A stretch of DNA of 64,000 nt. Source: Deferribacter abyssi. Its GTDB lineage: Bacteria > Chrysiogenota > Deferribacteres > Deferribacterales > Deferribacteraceae. Within the stretch, counting starts at the first letter, position 1, and every line of letters begins with the position of its first letter. Made by a program: the position numbers and the translations under genes. Below, piece after piece: positions 17,097 through 25,232 of this stretch. The DNA is taken from contig NZ_JAQNCS010000002.1 in NCBI RefSeq assembly GCF_049472655.1, positions 1 to 64,000 on the forward strand, given 5' to 3'. The notes under the pieces were generated by a model. That model made no database searches. It was not told the origin of the DNA and saw only the letters and a list, made by a program, of their open reading frames with translations.

Positions 17097-18782
17097 ATGA
17101 TTGAAAATGTATTGTATAAAGAACATAGTCATTATTTAAAACGACATGCAAACAATCCCGTTGCATGGCAAATTTGGAATAATGAAACACTAGAGCTTGC
17201 CAAAAGATTGAATAAACCCATTTTCATAAGTATCGGATACTCATCCTGTCACTGGTGCCACATAATGGCTCACGAATCTTTTGAAGATAATGAAACTGCA
17301 AGTATTTTAAATGAAAATTTTATCCCCATAAAAATTGATAAAGAAGAATACCCAGAGATTGATAAAAAGTATCAATTCTATATTCAAATTACAAATAAAC
17401 AAGGTGGATGGCCTTTATCCGTTTTCGCAACTCCTGAAGGAGAACCTTTTTTTGCTGGTACATATTTTCCAAAAGAGGAAAAATACGGAATAATATCTTT
17501 AAAAAATTTATTGAATCAAATGATAAATATCTTCCATAATCAGTCTGAACAAATTGATAAATCTATTAAGAAATATAACCAATTTATTTCAGATTTTTAT
17601 AAAATCGATAATTTTCCACTTCACTTAATAAACATTTCACAGATTCACGAAAGAATTATATCCCTTTTAGATTTTAAAAAGGGAGGACTAAAAGGCAACA
17701 ATAAATTCCCAAACATCCCTTATCTTCTATATTTACTGGAAAGTGAAGATGAAAATCTTCTGGACTATCTCTATCTCACTGGTAAAAAGCTAGCTCTTTC
17801 AGGATTATATGACCATATAAACGGTGGATTTTTTAGATATTGTGTGGATGAAAACTGGAGTTATCCACATTTTGAAAAAATGCTTTATGACAATGCACTC
17901 AATTCACTGTTTTTAATTAAACTTTATGAAAAAACAAAAGAACCGTTATTTTATCACATTGCAAGGAAAACTCTTGACTTCATTTTAGAAGAGTTTAATA
18001 CCGAAAACGGCCTTATAGCATCGATGAATGCAGATAGCCTAAATGAAGAAGGAAAATTTCAAGAAGGCTATTTTTACCATCTACATGAAGAACAATTATC
18101 TATCTTACCTCAAAACTTACAAAACTTTATAATAAATAACAATGGGTTCATATACTTGAAAGATAACGTTGATTATGAAACATATAAAAAACTTGATATT
18201 TACTTTGAAAAAATATCAGAAAACCATACCAAAGAAAAACCTGAAAAAGACAATAAAATAATCTGTAGCTGGAATATGCTTTTTGTGGATGCACTGCTGA
18301 CATTTGCAGAAATTACTAATGATGATTACTATTTCAACCATGCAGTCTCACTATTTAACAAGTTGAAAACCTTTCAAATATCAAAATCTCGTATTTACAG
18401 AATCAACTATCACAGTGAAATATTTAAACATGAAACCCTTGAAGATTACTCATTTACCATTATGGCACTCATTCACTTTTTTGAAATGACAAAAGAAAAG
18501 GAGTTTTTATCTCTAGCCAACTCAATAACTAAGACAACATTTGAAAAGTTTTACAATGAAAACTACCTTTTTCTCGACATAAACAAAAGTATCTTAGATA
18601 CCTTTGATGATGCAATCTATTCCCCTGTTGGAATTATGGGGTTAAATCTGCATAAATTAACCAATTATATCAGTAACGATAACTTTAATACTATAAAATC
18701 AATTTTTATTGATAGAGGAATAAAATATTCAACAGGTCATCCTACAATATTAAGATTAATAAGGAGGGTTGTTGATGATTGA
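17097..18782 (+). CDS. Thioredoxin-like DUF255 protein (YyaL/SPATA20 family)
   Basis: N-terminal thioredoxin-like domain (about 1-165) with the family motif SSCHWCH and the GGWPLSVFATPEGEPFFAGTYFP segment, followed by an alpha/alpha-barrel region like N-acylglucosamine epimerases. At 561 residues it is clearly shorter than most bacterial members (about 650-690); the loss is in the barrel, which ends early. The biochemical role of this family is unsettled. No ribosome-binding site is visible before the ATG, so translation may depend on coupling to the preceding gene. Confidence 0.88.
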   Translation: MIENVLYKEHSHYLKRHANNPVAWQIWNNETLELAKRLNKPIFISIGYSSCHWCHIMAHESFEDNETASILNENFIPIKIDKEEYPEIDKKYQFYIQITNKQGGWPLSVFATPEGEPFFAGTYFPKEEKYGIISLKNLLNQMINIFHNQSEQIDKSIKKYNQFISDFYKIDNFPLHLINISQIHERIISLLDFKKGGLKGNNKFPNIPYLLYLLESEDENLLDYLYLTGKKLALSGLYDHINGGFFRYCVDENWSYPHFEKMLYDNALNSLFLIKLYEKTKEPLFYHIARKTLDFILEEFNTENGLIASMNADSLNEEGKFQEGYFYHLHEEQLSILPQNLQNFIINNNGFIYLKDNVDYETYKKLDIYFEKISENHTKEKPEKDNKIICSWNMLFVDALLTFAEITNDDYYFNHAVSLFNKLKTFQISKSRIYRINYHSEIFKHETLEDYSFTIMALIHFFEMTKEKEFLSLANSITKTTFEKFYNENYLFLDINKSILDTFDDAIYSPVGIMGLNLHKLTNYISNDNFNTIKSIFIDRGIKYSTGHPTILRLIRRVVDD

Positions 18783-18972
18783 CAAAAATACAACCATTGA
18801 AGAACTGGTAAATATAAAACCATCCAGCGTGGATTTTCTAAGAAAAAAGGGAATTATATGTGTCAAGTGTGGCGAACCTATCTGGGGAACAGTTTTTGAG
18901 GTGTGTAAAGAAAAAGGCTTTAGTGATGAAGAAATAGAAAATATAATTAAAGAGTTAAATAACCTTCCTTAA
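18775..18972 (+). CDS. DUF1858-type small protein
   Basis: A 65-residue protein with IDKNTTIEELVNIKPSSVDFLRKKGI and a CVKC pair, the typical layout of DUF1858 proteins, often found with redox or hybrid-cluster proteins. The start is the ATG at 18775, with AAGGAGGG ending six bases before it; two TTG codons upstream in frame are too close to that site. It overlaps the DUF255 gene by 8 bases. The family's function is unknown to me; the cysteines suggest metal or redox chemistry. Confidence 0.8.
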   Translation: MIDKNTTIEELVNIKPSSVDFLRKKGIICVKCGEPIWGTVFEVCKEKGFSDEEIENIIKELNNLP

Positions 18973-19025
18973 TCAACTTTAAATCATTATCAAAATAACA
19001 TATATCCTTTCACCAGTTATTAGAT

Positions 19026-19154
19026 ATGAAAAAATCCTTTACATCTAAGCAATCTTACATTAATTTCTGCAGACTTTATGAAGAACTCTTTAAAAATGAA
19101 AATAACAAAATACCCGTAACTTACTCAATTCTTTATATTCGGGGTGTTAAGTAA
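19026..19154 (+). CDS. Possible 42-residue small protein upstream of pabB
   Basis: An ORF of 42 codons from ATG 19026 to TAA 19152-19154, beginning MKKSFTSKQSYINFCRLYEE. Its stop directly abuts the TTG start of pabB, and the pabB ribosome-binding site (GGGGTG) lies within its last codons. No ribosome-binding site precedes its own ATG and I recognise no family. It fills the only gap in this run and could be a coupling or leader ORF, or chance. Confidence 0.3.
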   Translation: MKKSFTSKQSYINFCRLYEELFKNENNKIPVTYSILYIRGVK

Positions 19155-20159
19155 TTGACTACTGTAGCAAACAGTAAAAAGAATTTATACGTTGATAAAT
19201 ATTCTTTCATAAAAGATTTTAATTATTATATTAAAGCTGAAACTCCATTCTTATTTTTAATTGACTTTCATATGAAAAATTTTTTCATATCACCGTTAGA
19301 TCAATTAAAAACAAACGAAATAATGTTTAATTTCAACGGAATTTCAAACTTTCACAATAAGCAGATTGATAAAAAAGTAGAACTTACATCAACGCCTGTG
19401 GATTATGAAACATATTTGAAAAGCTTTAATATAGTTCAAAATCACCTGAAACTTGGTAACAGCTATCTTGTTAACCTCACTTTTCCCACTGAAATTTACT
19501 CAAACTTAAGCTTTGATGAAATCTTTTGCAAAAGTAAGGCATTATATAAATTGAAATTTTATGATCACTTTATCTTCTTTTCACCTGAAACTTTTATAAA
19601 AATAATAGATGGGTTCATATATACCTACCCTATGAAAGGAACAATTGATGCCTCATTACAGGACGCAGAAGAAAAAATCTTAAAAGATGAAAAAGAGCTT
19701 GCCGAACATATAACAATTGTGGATTTGCTGAGAAATGACTTAAATATGGTATCAACTGATGTCACTGTAACAAAATTCAGGTTTATCTCAAAAATCAGAT
19801 CAAACAACAAAGATCTTTTACAGGTAAGCTCAGAAATAATAGGAAAATTACCATTGGATTACAAAAACTATTTAGCAGAAATTTTCTTAAAACTTCTTCC
19901 TGCTGGTTCAATATCTGGTGCTCCAAAAAGAAAAACTGTGGAAATAATTAAAAATGCTGAAATCTATGACAGAGGTTTTTATACAGGTATTGCAGGCATT
20001 TTTGATGGGAAAAACATTGATTCATGTGTTATAATCCGATTTATTGAAAGGATTGATGGCAAGTTAATTTATAAAAGTGGTGGTGGGATTACAATCTATT
20101 CTAATCCTGAAAAAGAATATATGGAGCTTATAAATAAGATTTATGTCCCTACTTGTTGA
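19155..20159 (+). CDS. pabB: Aminodeoxychorismate synthase component I PabB
   Basis: Chorismate-binding enzyme that aminates chorismate to 4-amino-4-deoxychorismate, leading to p-aminobenzoate and folate. Motifs: SYLVNLTFPT, PMKGTI, HITIVDLLRNDLNMVS, GSISGAPKRKTVEII and RGFYTGIAGIFDG. The Lys of PMKGT distinguishes PabB from anthranilate synthase, which has Ala there. Only the catalytic domain is present (334 residues), as in short PabB proteins. The start is TTG, eight bases after GGGGTG. No glutaminase (PabA) gene is nearby. Confidence 0.9.
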   Translation: MTTVANSKKNLYVDKYSFIKDFNYYIKAETPFLFLIDFHMKNFFISPLDQLKTNEIMFNFNGISNFHNKQIDKKVELTSTPVDYETYLKSFNIVQNHLKLGNSYLVNLTFPTEIYSNLSFDEIFCKSKALYKLKFYDHFIFFSPETFIKIIDGFIYTYPMKGTIDASLQDAEEKILKDEKELAEHITIVDLLRNDLNMVSTDVTVTKFRFISKIRSNNKDLLQVSSEIIGKLPLDYKNYLAEIFLKLLPAGSISGAPKRKTVEIIKNAEIYDRGFYTGIAGIFDGKNIDSCVIIRFIERIDGKLIYKSGGGITIYSNPEKEYMELINKIYVPTC

Positions 20160-20757
20160 AACAATTAAATTAAAAAATGGAATATTTTATAATTTAGATT
20201 ATCATAATAAAAGATTCAATCGTTCTAGATTTGAATTGTTTAGAATAAAAAAAGAAATTGATTTAATAGATATTTTACAAACAACCAATTATCCAACATC
20301 AGGTCTTTTCAAAACCAGAATCATTTACGATGAAAAAATAGTAAAAATAGAATTTGAAGAATATCAAATTAAGCATATTGAAAAGTTAAAAATGGTTGTC
20401 AATAATAATATAACTTACCCATACAAATTCCTTAACAGACAGGCATTTGATACAATTAAAAAAAATTTATCCAAAAATGAAGAAGCAATTATAGTTAAAA
20501 ATGGCTTTATAACTGATACAACTTTTTCTAATCTTGCTTTTTATGATGGACAAAATTGGTTTACACCAAAGACTTATCTTTTGAATGGCACAAAAAGACA
20601 ATTTTATATTGATAAAAAATTACTACTTGAATCCACAATCACATTGCATGATTTAAGAAAATTCTTAAAAGTATCTCTAATAAATACCATGCTTGATATA
20701 GCTGAAATAGAAATTTCTACAAAAAACATCTTACTATCAAAACAAAATAGTGTTTGA
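20143..20757 (+). CDS. pabC: Aminodeoxychorismate lyase PabC-like (class IV aminotransferase)
   Basis: PLP enzyme expected to release pyruvate from aminodeoxychorismate to give p-aminobenzoate. Fold-type IV features: Lys in YPYKFLNRQ as the likely PLP anchor, FITDTTFSNLAFYDGQNWFTP (the usual E-T-SNIF segment with the Glu replaced) and LLNGTKRQ. It is short (204 residues; PabC is usually about 270) and AT-rich in codon use like its neighbours. It overlaps pabB by 17 bases, which strongly supports the pathway assignment. Other class IV aminotransferases are possible on sequence alone. Confidence 0.82.
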   Translation: MSLLVETIKLKNGIFYNLDYHNKRFNRSRFELFRIKKEIDLIDILQTTNYPTSGLFKTRIIYDEKIVKIEFEEYQIKHIEKLKMVVNNNITYPYKFLNRQAFDTIKKNLSKNEEAIIVKNGFITDTTFSNLAFYDGQNWFTPKTYLLNGTKRQFYIDKKLLLESTITLHDLRKFLKVSLINTMLDIAEIEISTKNILLSKQNSV

Positions 20758-20782
20758 CTTAATTAAAAAATATCTTTAATAT
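20754..20782 (+). promoter_or_regulatory. Promoter of nhaB with long leader
   Basis: TTGACT (20754-20759), 17-base spacer, TAATAT (20777-20782), starting at the end of pabC. The start site would be near 20789, which leaves a leader of about 145 bases before nhaB. Confidence 0.65.
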
Positions 20783-20841
20783 ATAATTAGTTAATTTAGA
20801 CTAGCTTGTTTAATTAGTAGTAGTTTATAGAACGGAGTTTT

Positions 20842-20853
20842 ATGTTTTTATAA
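20842..20853 (+). promoter_or_regulatory. Three-codon upstream ORF in the nhaB leader
   Basis: ATG TTT TTA TAA with CGGAG four bases upstream, in the leader between the nhaB promoter and nhaB. The context CGGAGTTTTATG closely resembles the real nhaB start (GGAGGTTTTATG). It may be a regulatory mini-ORF or a chance or duplicated start site. Confidence 0.3.
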
Positions 20854-20934
20854 AAAAATATAAGATCAAATAAAAATTATCTTTTAGTTTAGTTATCTTA
20901 ATTTCTAATACATTTACATAAAAATGGAGGTTTT

Positions 20935-22434
20935 ATGCAAAAAAGTATTTTGAAAAGCATGATGAATAACTTTCTTGGTAATGCACCAAACTGGTATAAA
21001 TATACCATCATAATCTTTCTGTTAATCAACCCTGTTCTTTTAAAAGTTTTAGGACCTTTTATAACTGGTTGGATTATTATGATTCAATTTATATTCACAT
21101 TGTCTATGGCTCTAAAATGTTATCCTTTACCTGCTGGTGGTTTAATAGCTCTTGAAGCCATTATATTAAACATGACATCTCCTAAAACAGTATACAAAGA
21201 AGTCGTGGTCAACTTTCCTCTTATTTTACTTATGATATTCATGGTAGCCGGAATATATTTTATGAAAGAAGGGTTACTTTTTATCTTTTCTAAAGTTTTA
21301 ATTAAAGTAAAATCAAAACTTTACTTATCTCTATTATTTTCATTTTTTGCAGCACTACTTTCGGCTTTTTTAGATGCTTTAACTGTTATGGCAGTTATCA
21401 TAGCGGTTATATACGGATTTTATCAAATTTACCATAAAGTAGTATCAGAAAGTCATACGGATAAGGAATTTGATTTATCAGATGATAGTCAGTTTAAAGA
21501 TAATCTCAAAAAAGATTTAGAAAATTTCAGAGGGTTTTTAAGAAACTTATTAATGCATGGAGCTATTGGGACTGCTCTTGGTGGAGCCACCACACTAGTT
21601 GGTGAACCACAAAATTTACTTATTGGAAAGATTGTAGGCTGGGACTTTGTAGATTTTTTCATCCATACTGCCCCTGTCTCAATTCCCGTATTAATCACAG
21701 GTCTAATTACATGTATCATATTAGAAAAATTTAAAATTTTCGGATATCACTATGAAATACCACAAAGCGTTAGAACTATTTTGGAAAAATATAAAGAAGA
21801 ACAAAACCTAATGTCAGATAATAAATATAAAGCAAGACTACTGACTCAAGGATTTATAGGGATAATTCTTATTATCTCCCTAGCTTTCCATATTGCAGAA
21901 ATTGGCCTTATTGGTCTAATGATTATTGTATTACTTACAGCATTTACAGGAATAATCGATGAACACAAAATAGGTAACGCATTTACAGAAGCATTACCTT
22001 TTACTGCACTCTTAGTAGTTTTCTTTGCCATTGTTGCTATTATTCATGATCAAAATCTTTTTACACCTATAACCAAACTTGTAATAGGTCTTGATGGGAA
22101 TACCCAAAAAGTTGCCTATTTTACAGCAAATGGGATATTATCTATGATAAGTGATAATGTCTTTGTTGCAACTGTTTACGCAAGTGAAACATTAGAAGCG
22201 TTTAAAGCTGGACTTATATCCAAAGCTCAATTTGAAAAGTTGGCAATTGCTATAAATATGGGAACAAATATCCCCTCGATAGCAACACCTAATGGACAAG
22301 CAGCATTCCTATTTTTATTAACTTCTGCTGTTGCACCACTAATCAGATTATCCTATTTTGAAATGATAAAGTTAGCCATTCCATATTTTTTCACAATGAC
22401 AACTGCGGGCTTAATTGGGATGTATTTCTTATAA
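20935..22434 (+). CDS. nhaB: Na+/H+ antiporter NhaB
   Basis: Inner-membrane sodium/proton antiporter of the NhaB family, used to expel Na+ and buffer pH. It aligns in mind with E. coli NhaB from the first residues: NFLGNAPNWYK, FIFTLSMALKCYPL, FMVAGIYFMKEGLLFIF and LSAFLDALTVMAVI are all family blocks, and length (499) is close to the usual 510 or so. About 12 membrane segments are expected. The ATG has GGAGG at ideal spacing. Its own promoter and long leader suggest separate control, plausibly by salt or pH. Confidence 0.95.
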   Translation: MQKSILKSMMNNFLGNAPNWYKYTIIIFLLINPVLLKVLGPFITGWIIMIQFIFTLSMALKCYPLPAGGLIALEAIILNMTSPKTVYKEVVVNFPLILLMIFMVAGIYFMKEGLLFIFSKVLIKVKSKLYLSLLFSFFAALLSAFLDALTVMAVIIAVIYGFYQIYHKVVSESHTDKEFDLSDDSQFKDNLKKDLENFRGFLRNLLMHGAIGTALGGATTLVGEPQNLLIGKIVGWDFVDFFIHTAPVSIPVLITGLITCIILEKFKIFGYHYEIPQSVRTILEKYKEEQNLMSDNKYKARLLTQGFIGIILIISLAFHIAEIGLIGLMIIVLLTAFTGIIDEHKIGNAFTEALPFTALLVVFFAIVAIIHDQNLFTPITKLVIGLDGNTQKVAYFTANGILSMISDNVFVATVYASETLEAFKAGLISKAQFEKLAIAINMGTNIPSIATPNGQAAFLFLLTSAVAPLIRLSYFEMIKLAIPYFFTMTTAGLIGMYFL

Positions 22435-22464
22435 TTCAAAAAAATATCAAAGTATCTAATTTCA

Positions 22465-22489
22465 AGCTGTCACTTCTTTAGTGGCAGCT
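22465..22489. terminator. Shared hairpin between convergent nhaB and the flavin oxidoreductase gene
   Basis: AGCTGTCACT (22465-22474), 5-base loop, AGTGGCAGCT (22480-22489), a 10-bp stem with one G-T pair. It overlaps the stop codon of the minus-strand gene. Tails are T-rich but not clean runs on either side, so termination strength is uncertain. Confidence 0.55.
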
Positions 22490-23899
22490 GTTTATATACT
22501 CTTTTAATTTTGTAATCACACTTTTGACAGTCGGTAACCCTTTATCAGGAAGTAAATGTTCTAAAAATCTCACACTATCACCTAGTGTAATAAGGTACGG
22601 TTCTCTATATCCATTTTTATATACATTTCCATAACCAATATTTGCTAACAAGGCATTGCAAAGACATTTTCTACCTTTGGTATTTTTCACATCTCCGCCT
22701 TTTTTCACATATTCATCAACTGGTTCAGCAGGGCACCTATAACCTATTTTACCTTTTTTATCTTTGTAAAGCTCTGCTAAATATCTAAAGTTACATATTC
22801 TTTTCCTTTCTAAGTAAATCTTCTCATCAGATAAAGTGCCTTCAACTTGTGCAACTTTAAAAGGAAAACCTGTAGGAGAAGCAAGTGGATCAGCAAATAC
22901 TTTTATAGTACCACCTTTTATCATTTCTATTAATTTAAGTTTAATATCTTCATTAAAACCAGATTCTTTTGTCAAAGCAAAGATAGTTCCTACCTGAACA
23001 CCTGTAGCGCCAATTTTTGATAACGCTTCTGATATTTTTTCTTGAGTTACATAGTTTCCTGCTAAATAAAAAGGTACCTCAAGTTTTTTAATTTTTTCAA
23101 AATCAATTTTATCCTTTTCACCATAAACAGGAGCTCCGTTTACATCAAAAACCCCTTTTACTCTTGGAGGAGCATTGTGCCCCCCAGCCATATAATTTTC
23201 AATAACTAACCCATCAACTTTTCCTGTGGATTTTTTAACAAGCGTTGTTGCCAATACATTTGAAGAAACAATAGCAAAGAAATATGGACGTTTTAGCTCA
23301 ATTGCTTTTTTCTGCATAAAACTTCTAGGACTAAAAAACATTTTAAATTTTTCATCTTTTGAAGCTCCAGTCACATTCAAAGTAAGTTCAGCATCTAACC
23401 CTTTTGAAAATCTATCCAAAATTCCAGGTATTTCCCGTGGAATTCCAGCACCCATAATTACATAATCCACATCAGCTAACATTGCCCCATATAGTGAATA
23501 GAGTGTAGTTAATTGAACTTTTTCAAGTAAGTTTATACCAACTGGTGAATTATGCCCTTTTTTAGCTAAAAATACTTCTACAAAATTTGCAGCAACTGTA
23601 AGCTCAATCAATTCATCAGAAGGATTTAAGCTAAAAAAAGGGACAGGTAAATAGCTCCCATCCTTTCTTTTTTTTCCAAAAAATCTTGTATAAATTCTTT
23701 CTGCAACCTCTTTGATCGGAAAATGTAACAATGCATAAACAACATCTTCATCTTTCTCTTGTAACCTTCTAGCCAAAATTGTTTCTAGAGCCGTTGCTGA
23801 AACAACCCCTAATCCTCCTGATGCAGATACTGCTCTAGCCAACCGCCAATTCGATACTCCAACTCCCATACCCCCTTGAATTAAAAATGGATGATTCAT
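22478..23899 (-). CDS. NAD(P)H-dependent flavin oxidoreductase / nitronate monooxygenase-like
   Basis: FMN-binding TIM-barrel of the 2-nitropropane dioxygenase/enoyl-reductase group. It opens with IQGGMGVGVSNWRLARAVSASGGLGVVSA, and the barrel carries NYMAGGHNAPPR and GATGVQVGTIFAL. The last 130 residues form an extension with several cysteines (RICNFR, YRCPAEP, KCLCNALL) not found in the short nitronate monooxygenases. The real substrate is uncertain; nitronate oxidation is the name of the family, not shown here. Length 473. The start has GAGG and AAGG elements close by. Confidence 0.8.
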   Translation of the reverse strand: MNHPFLIQGGMGVGVSNWRLARAVSASGGLGVVSATALETILARRLQEKDEDVVYALLHFPIKEVAERIYTRFFGKKRKDGSYLPVPFFSLNPSDELIELTVAANFVEVFLAKKGHNSPVGINLLEKVQLTTLYSLYGAMLADVDYVIMGAGIPREIPGILDRFSKGLDAELTLNVTGASKDEKFKMFFSPRSFMQKKAIELKRPYFFAIVSSNVLATTLVKKSTGKVDGLVIENYMAGGHNAPPRVKGVFDVNGAPVYGEKDKIDFEKIKKLEVPFYLAGNYVTQEKISEALSKIGATGVQVGTIFALTKESGFNEDIKLKLIEMIKGGTIKVFADPLASPTGFPFKVAQVEGTLSDEKIYLERKRICNFRYLAELYKDKKGKIGYRCPAEPVDEYVKKGGDVKNTKGRKCLCNALLANIGYGNVYKNGYREPYLITLGDSVRFLEHLLPDKGLPTVKSVITKLKEYINSCH

Positions 23900-23925
23900 A
23901 CCTTACCTCATTCCTATTTTTCTTA

Positions 23926-23955
23926 ATTTTAAAATAACATTGTGTTCTTTTACAA
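23926..23955 (-). promoter_or_regulatory. Candidate promoter of the flavin oxidoreductase gene
   Basis: TTGTAA (23950-23955), 18-base spacer, TAAAAT (23926-23931) on the minus strand, about 27 bases before the ATG. Moderate match in an AT-rich region. Confidence 0.4.
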
Positions 23956-24312
23956 TAAAAATGAGTGAATGAATAATCAACTTATTAAATCATAAATGAA
24001 CCAATATCGAGATAAATCTTTAAAAACAATTAAAAGATTCCATAAAAATGACAACTAATTAATAACAAATATATTTCTACACTGTTCATTTATATTCATG
24101 AAATAACTAATTAACCACTACAAAGTGTAAATTTTACACATTAGTGTGTAATTTTTTCTCAAAACTGACTAATTTTGAAACTTTTACTAAACATAACTTA
24201 TTCGTTTTTAAATTAAGTTTGTATTACCAAATTAATAATTAACTATATACAACCTATTCTAACACTATACACTACCTTTCAAAAAACAAAAATTAAATGT
24301 AACATATTTAAT
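23956..24312. other. AT-rich intergenic region with a 7-1-7 palindrome
   Basis: No ORF or RNA gene is seen. GTGTAAATTTTACAC at 24125-24139 is a perfect 7-1-7 palindrome, followed by a third half-site GTGTAA at 24146-24151. It could be an operator for the DUF4405 gene, lying about 175-190 bases upstream of the sigma-54-like element where an enhancer-binding protein would sit. Confidence 0.4.
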
Positions 24313-24329
24313 TTGGCACATTTTTTGTT
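24313..24329 (+). promoter_or_regulatory. Sigma-54-like -24/-12 promoter
   Basis: TTGGCAC, 5 bases, TTGTT. It matches the sigma-54 consensus TTGGCAC-N5-TTGCW with one change (C to T in the -12 element). The start site would fall near 24340, leaving a short leader with GGAGGT before the ATG at 24359. Confidence 0.6.
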
Positions 24330-24358
24330 TCTAATTCTACAAAAACGGAGGTCTGTTT

Positions 24359-25186
24359 ATGTTATCTTTAAAGAAAATTACTTCTATTATTCTTCTATTA
24401 TCTTTTTTAATACTCGCCTATACAGGATCTATGCTTTATATTGCACCACAAGGAAGAGTAGCTTATTGGGCAATATGGAAATTTGCAGGTTTAACAAAAA
24501 CTGAATATACAAATATTCATATCATGTTTTCACTAATTTTTCTAATTTTTGGAATCCTTCATATTTACTATAACTGGAAAGCTATAATACATTACTTAAA
24601 AAACAAACATAAAAAACTTGTTATCCTTACCCCAAACTTCATAATAGCCTTATTAATAACATTGCTCACATTCTTGGGAACTTATTATAATCTGAAACCC
24701 TTCAACACAGTAATCATTTTTAGTGATAATATTAAGACATATTGGGAAAAAGTACTTGGAACTCCTCCAATATCCCATGGAGAACTGTTATCTTTAGAAA
24801 ATTTCTGTACAAAATTTAACATAGATTTACAAAAAGCAGAGTCAATTTTAAAAGAAAACGAAATCAAAATTAACAGTCCTAACGATACCCTTAAAACCAT
24901 TGCAATAAAAAATAACACAACACCACAAAAAATTTACGAATTAATTAGAAATGCTAAAGAACTATCGCAGAACAAAACCACAAATAGTACAGAAGAAAAC
25001 ACACCAACAGGTCTTGGAAAACTAACATTAAAAGAAATGAGTGAATTATATAATATTAACTTTGAAAAAGCAAAAGATATATTAAAAACAAAAGGATTTA
25101 AATTTGATGACAATACAAAGATTAAGGATATAAGTATTCAAAAAGGGATGCTACCCGTTGATATTTACAAAATGCTAAAAAAATAG
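24359..25186 (+). CDS. DUF4405 membrane protein with C-terminal repeats
   Basis: N-terminal membrane part with three segments (about 9-28, 52-72, 87-110) and the DUF4405 pattern IHIMFSLIFLIFGILHIYYNW; this family resembles cytochrome b561-type proteins and the two His residues (in NIHIMF and ILHIYY) could bind heme. The soluble C-terminus contains two related repeats of about 55 residues (LSLENFCTKFNIDLQKAESIL and LTLKEMSELYNINFEKAKDIL), each ending in a PQKIYELI or PVDIYKML helix. Function unknown. Single-gene unit with its own sigma-54-like promoter and a strong terminator. Confidence 0.78.
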   Translation: MLSLKKITSIILLLSFLILAYTGSMLYIAPQGRVAYWAIWKFAGLTKTEYTNIHIMFSLIFLIFGILHIYYNWKAIIHYLKNKHKKLVILTPNFIIALLITLLTFLGTYYNLKPFNTVIIFSDNIKTYWEKVLGTPPISHGELLSLENFCTKFNIDLQKAESILKENEIKINSPNDTLKTIAIKNNTTPQKIYELIRNAKELSQNKTTNSTEENTPTGLGKLTLKEMSELYNINFEKAKDILKTKGFKFDDNTKIKDISIQKGMLPVDIYKMLKK

Positions 25187-25200
25187 AAAACAAACTATTA

Positions 25201-25232
25201 ATCTAGATGCCGCTTTCCTGCGGCATCTAGAT
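25201..25232. terminator. Bidirectional terminator between DUF4405 gene and recO
   Basis: Perfect 13-bp stem ATCTAGATGCCGC (25201-25213) / GCGGCATCTAGAT (25220-25232) with a 6-base loop. It contains the recO stop codon. Tails are AT-rich on both sides. Confidence 0.8.

Noticed and set aside
24313..24504. Plus-strand ORF of 63 codons over the DUF4405 start
   Set aside because: It overlaps the promoter and the correct gene in another frame and has no ribosome-binding site or recognisable sequence.
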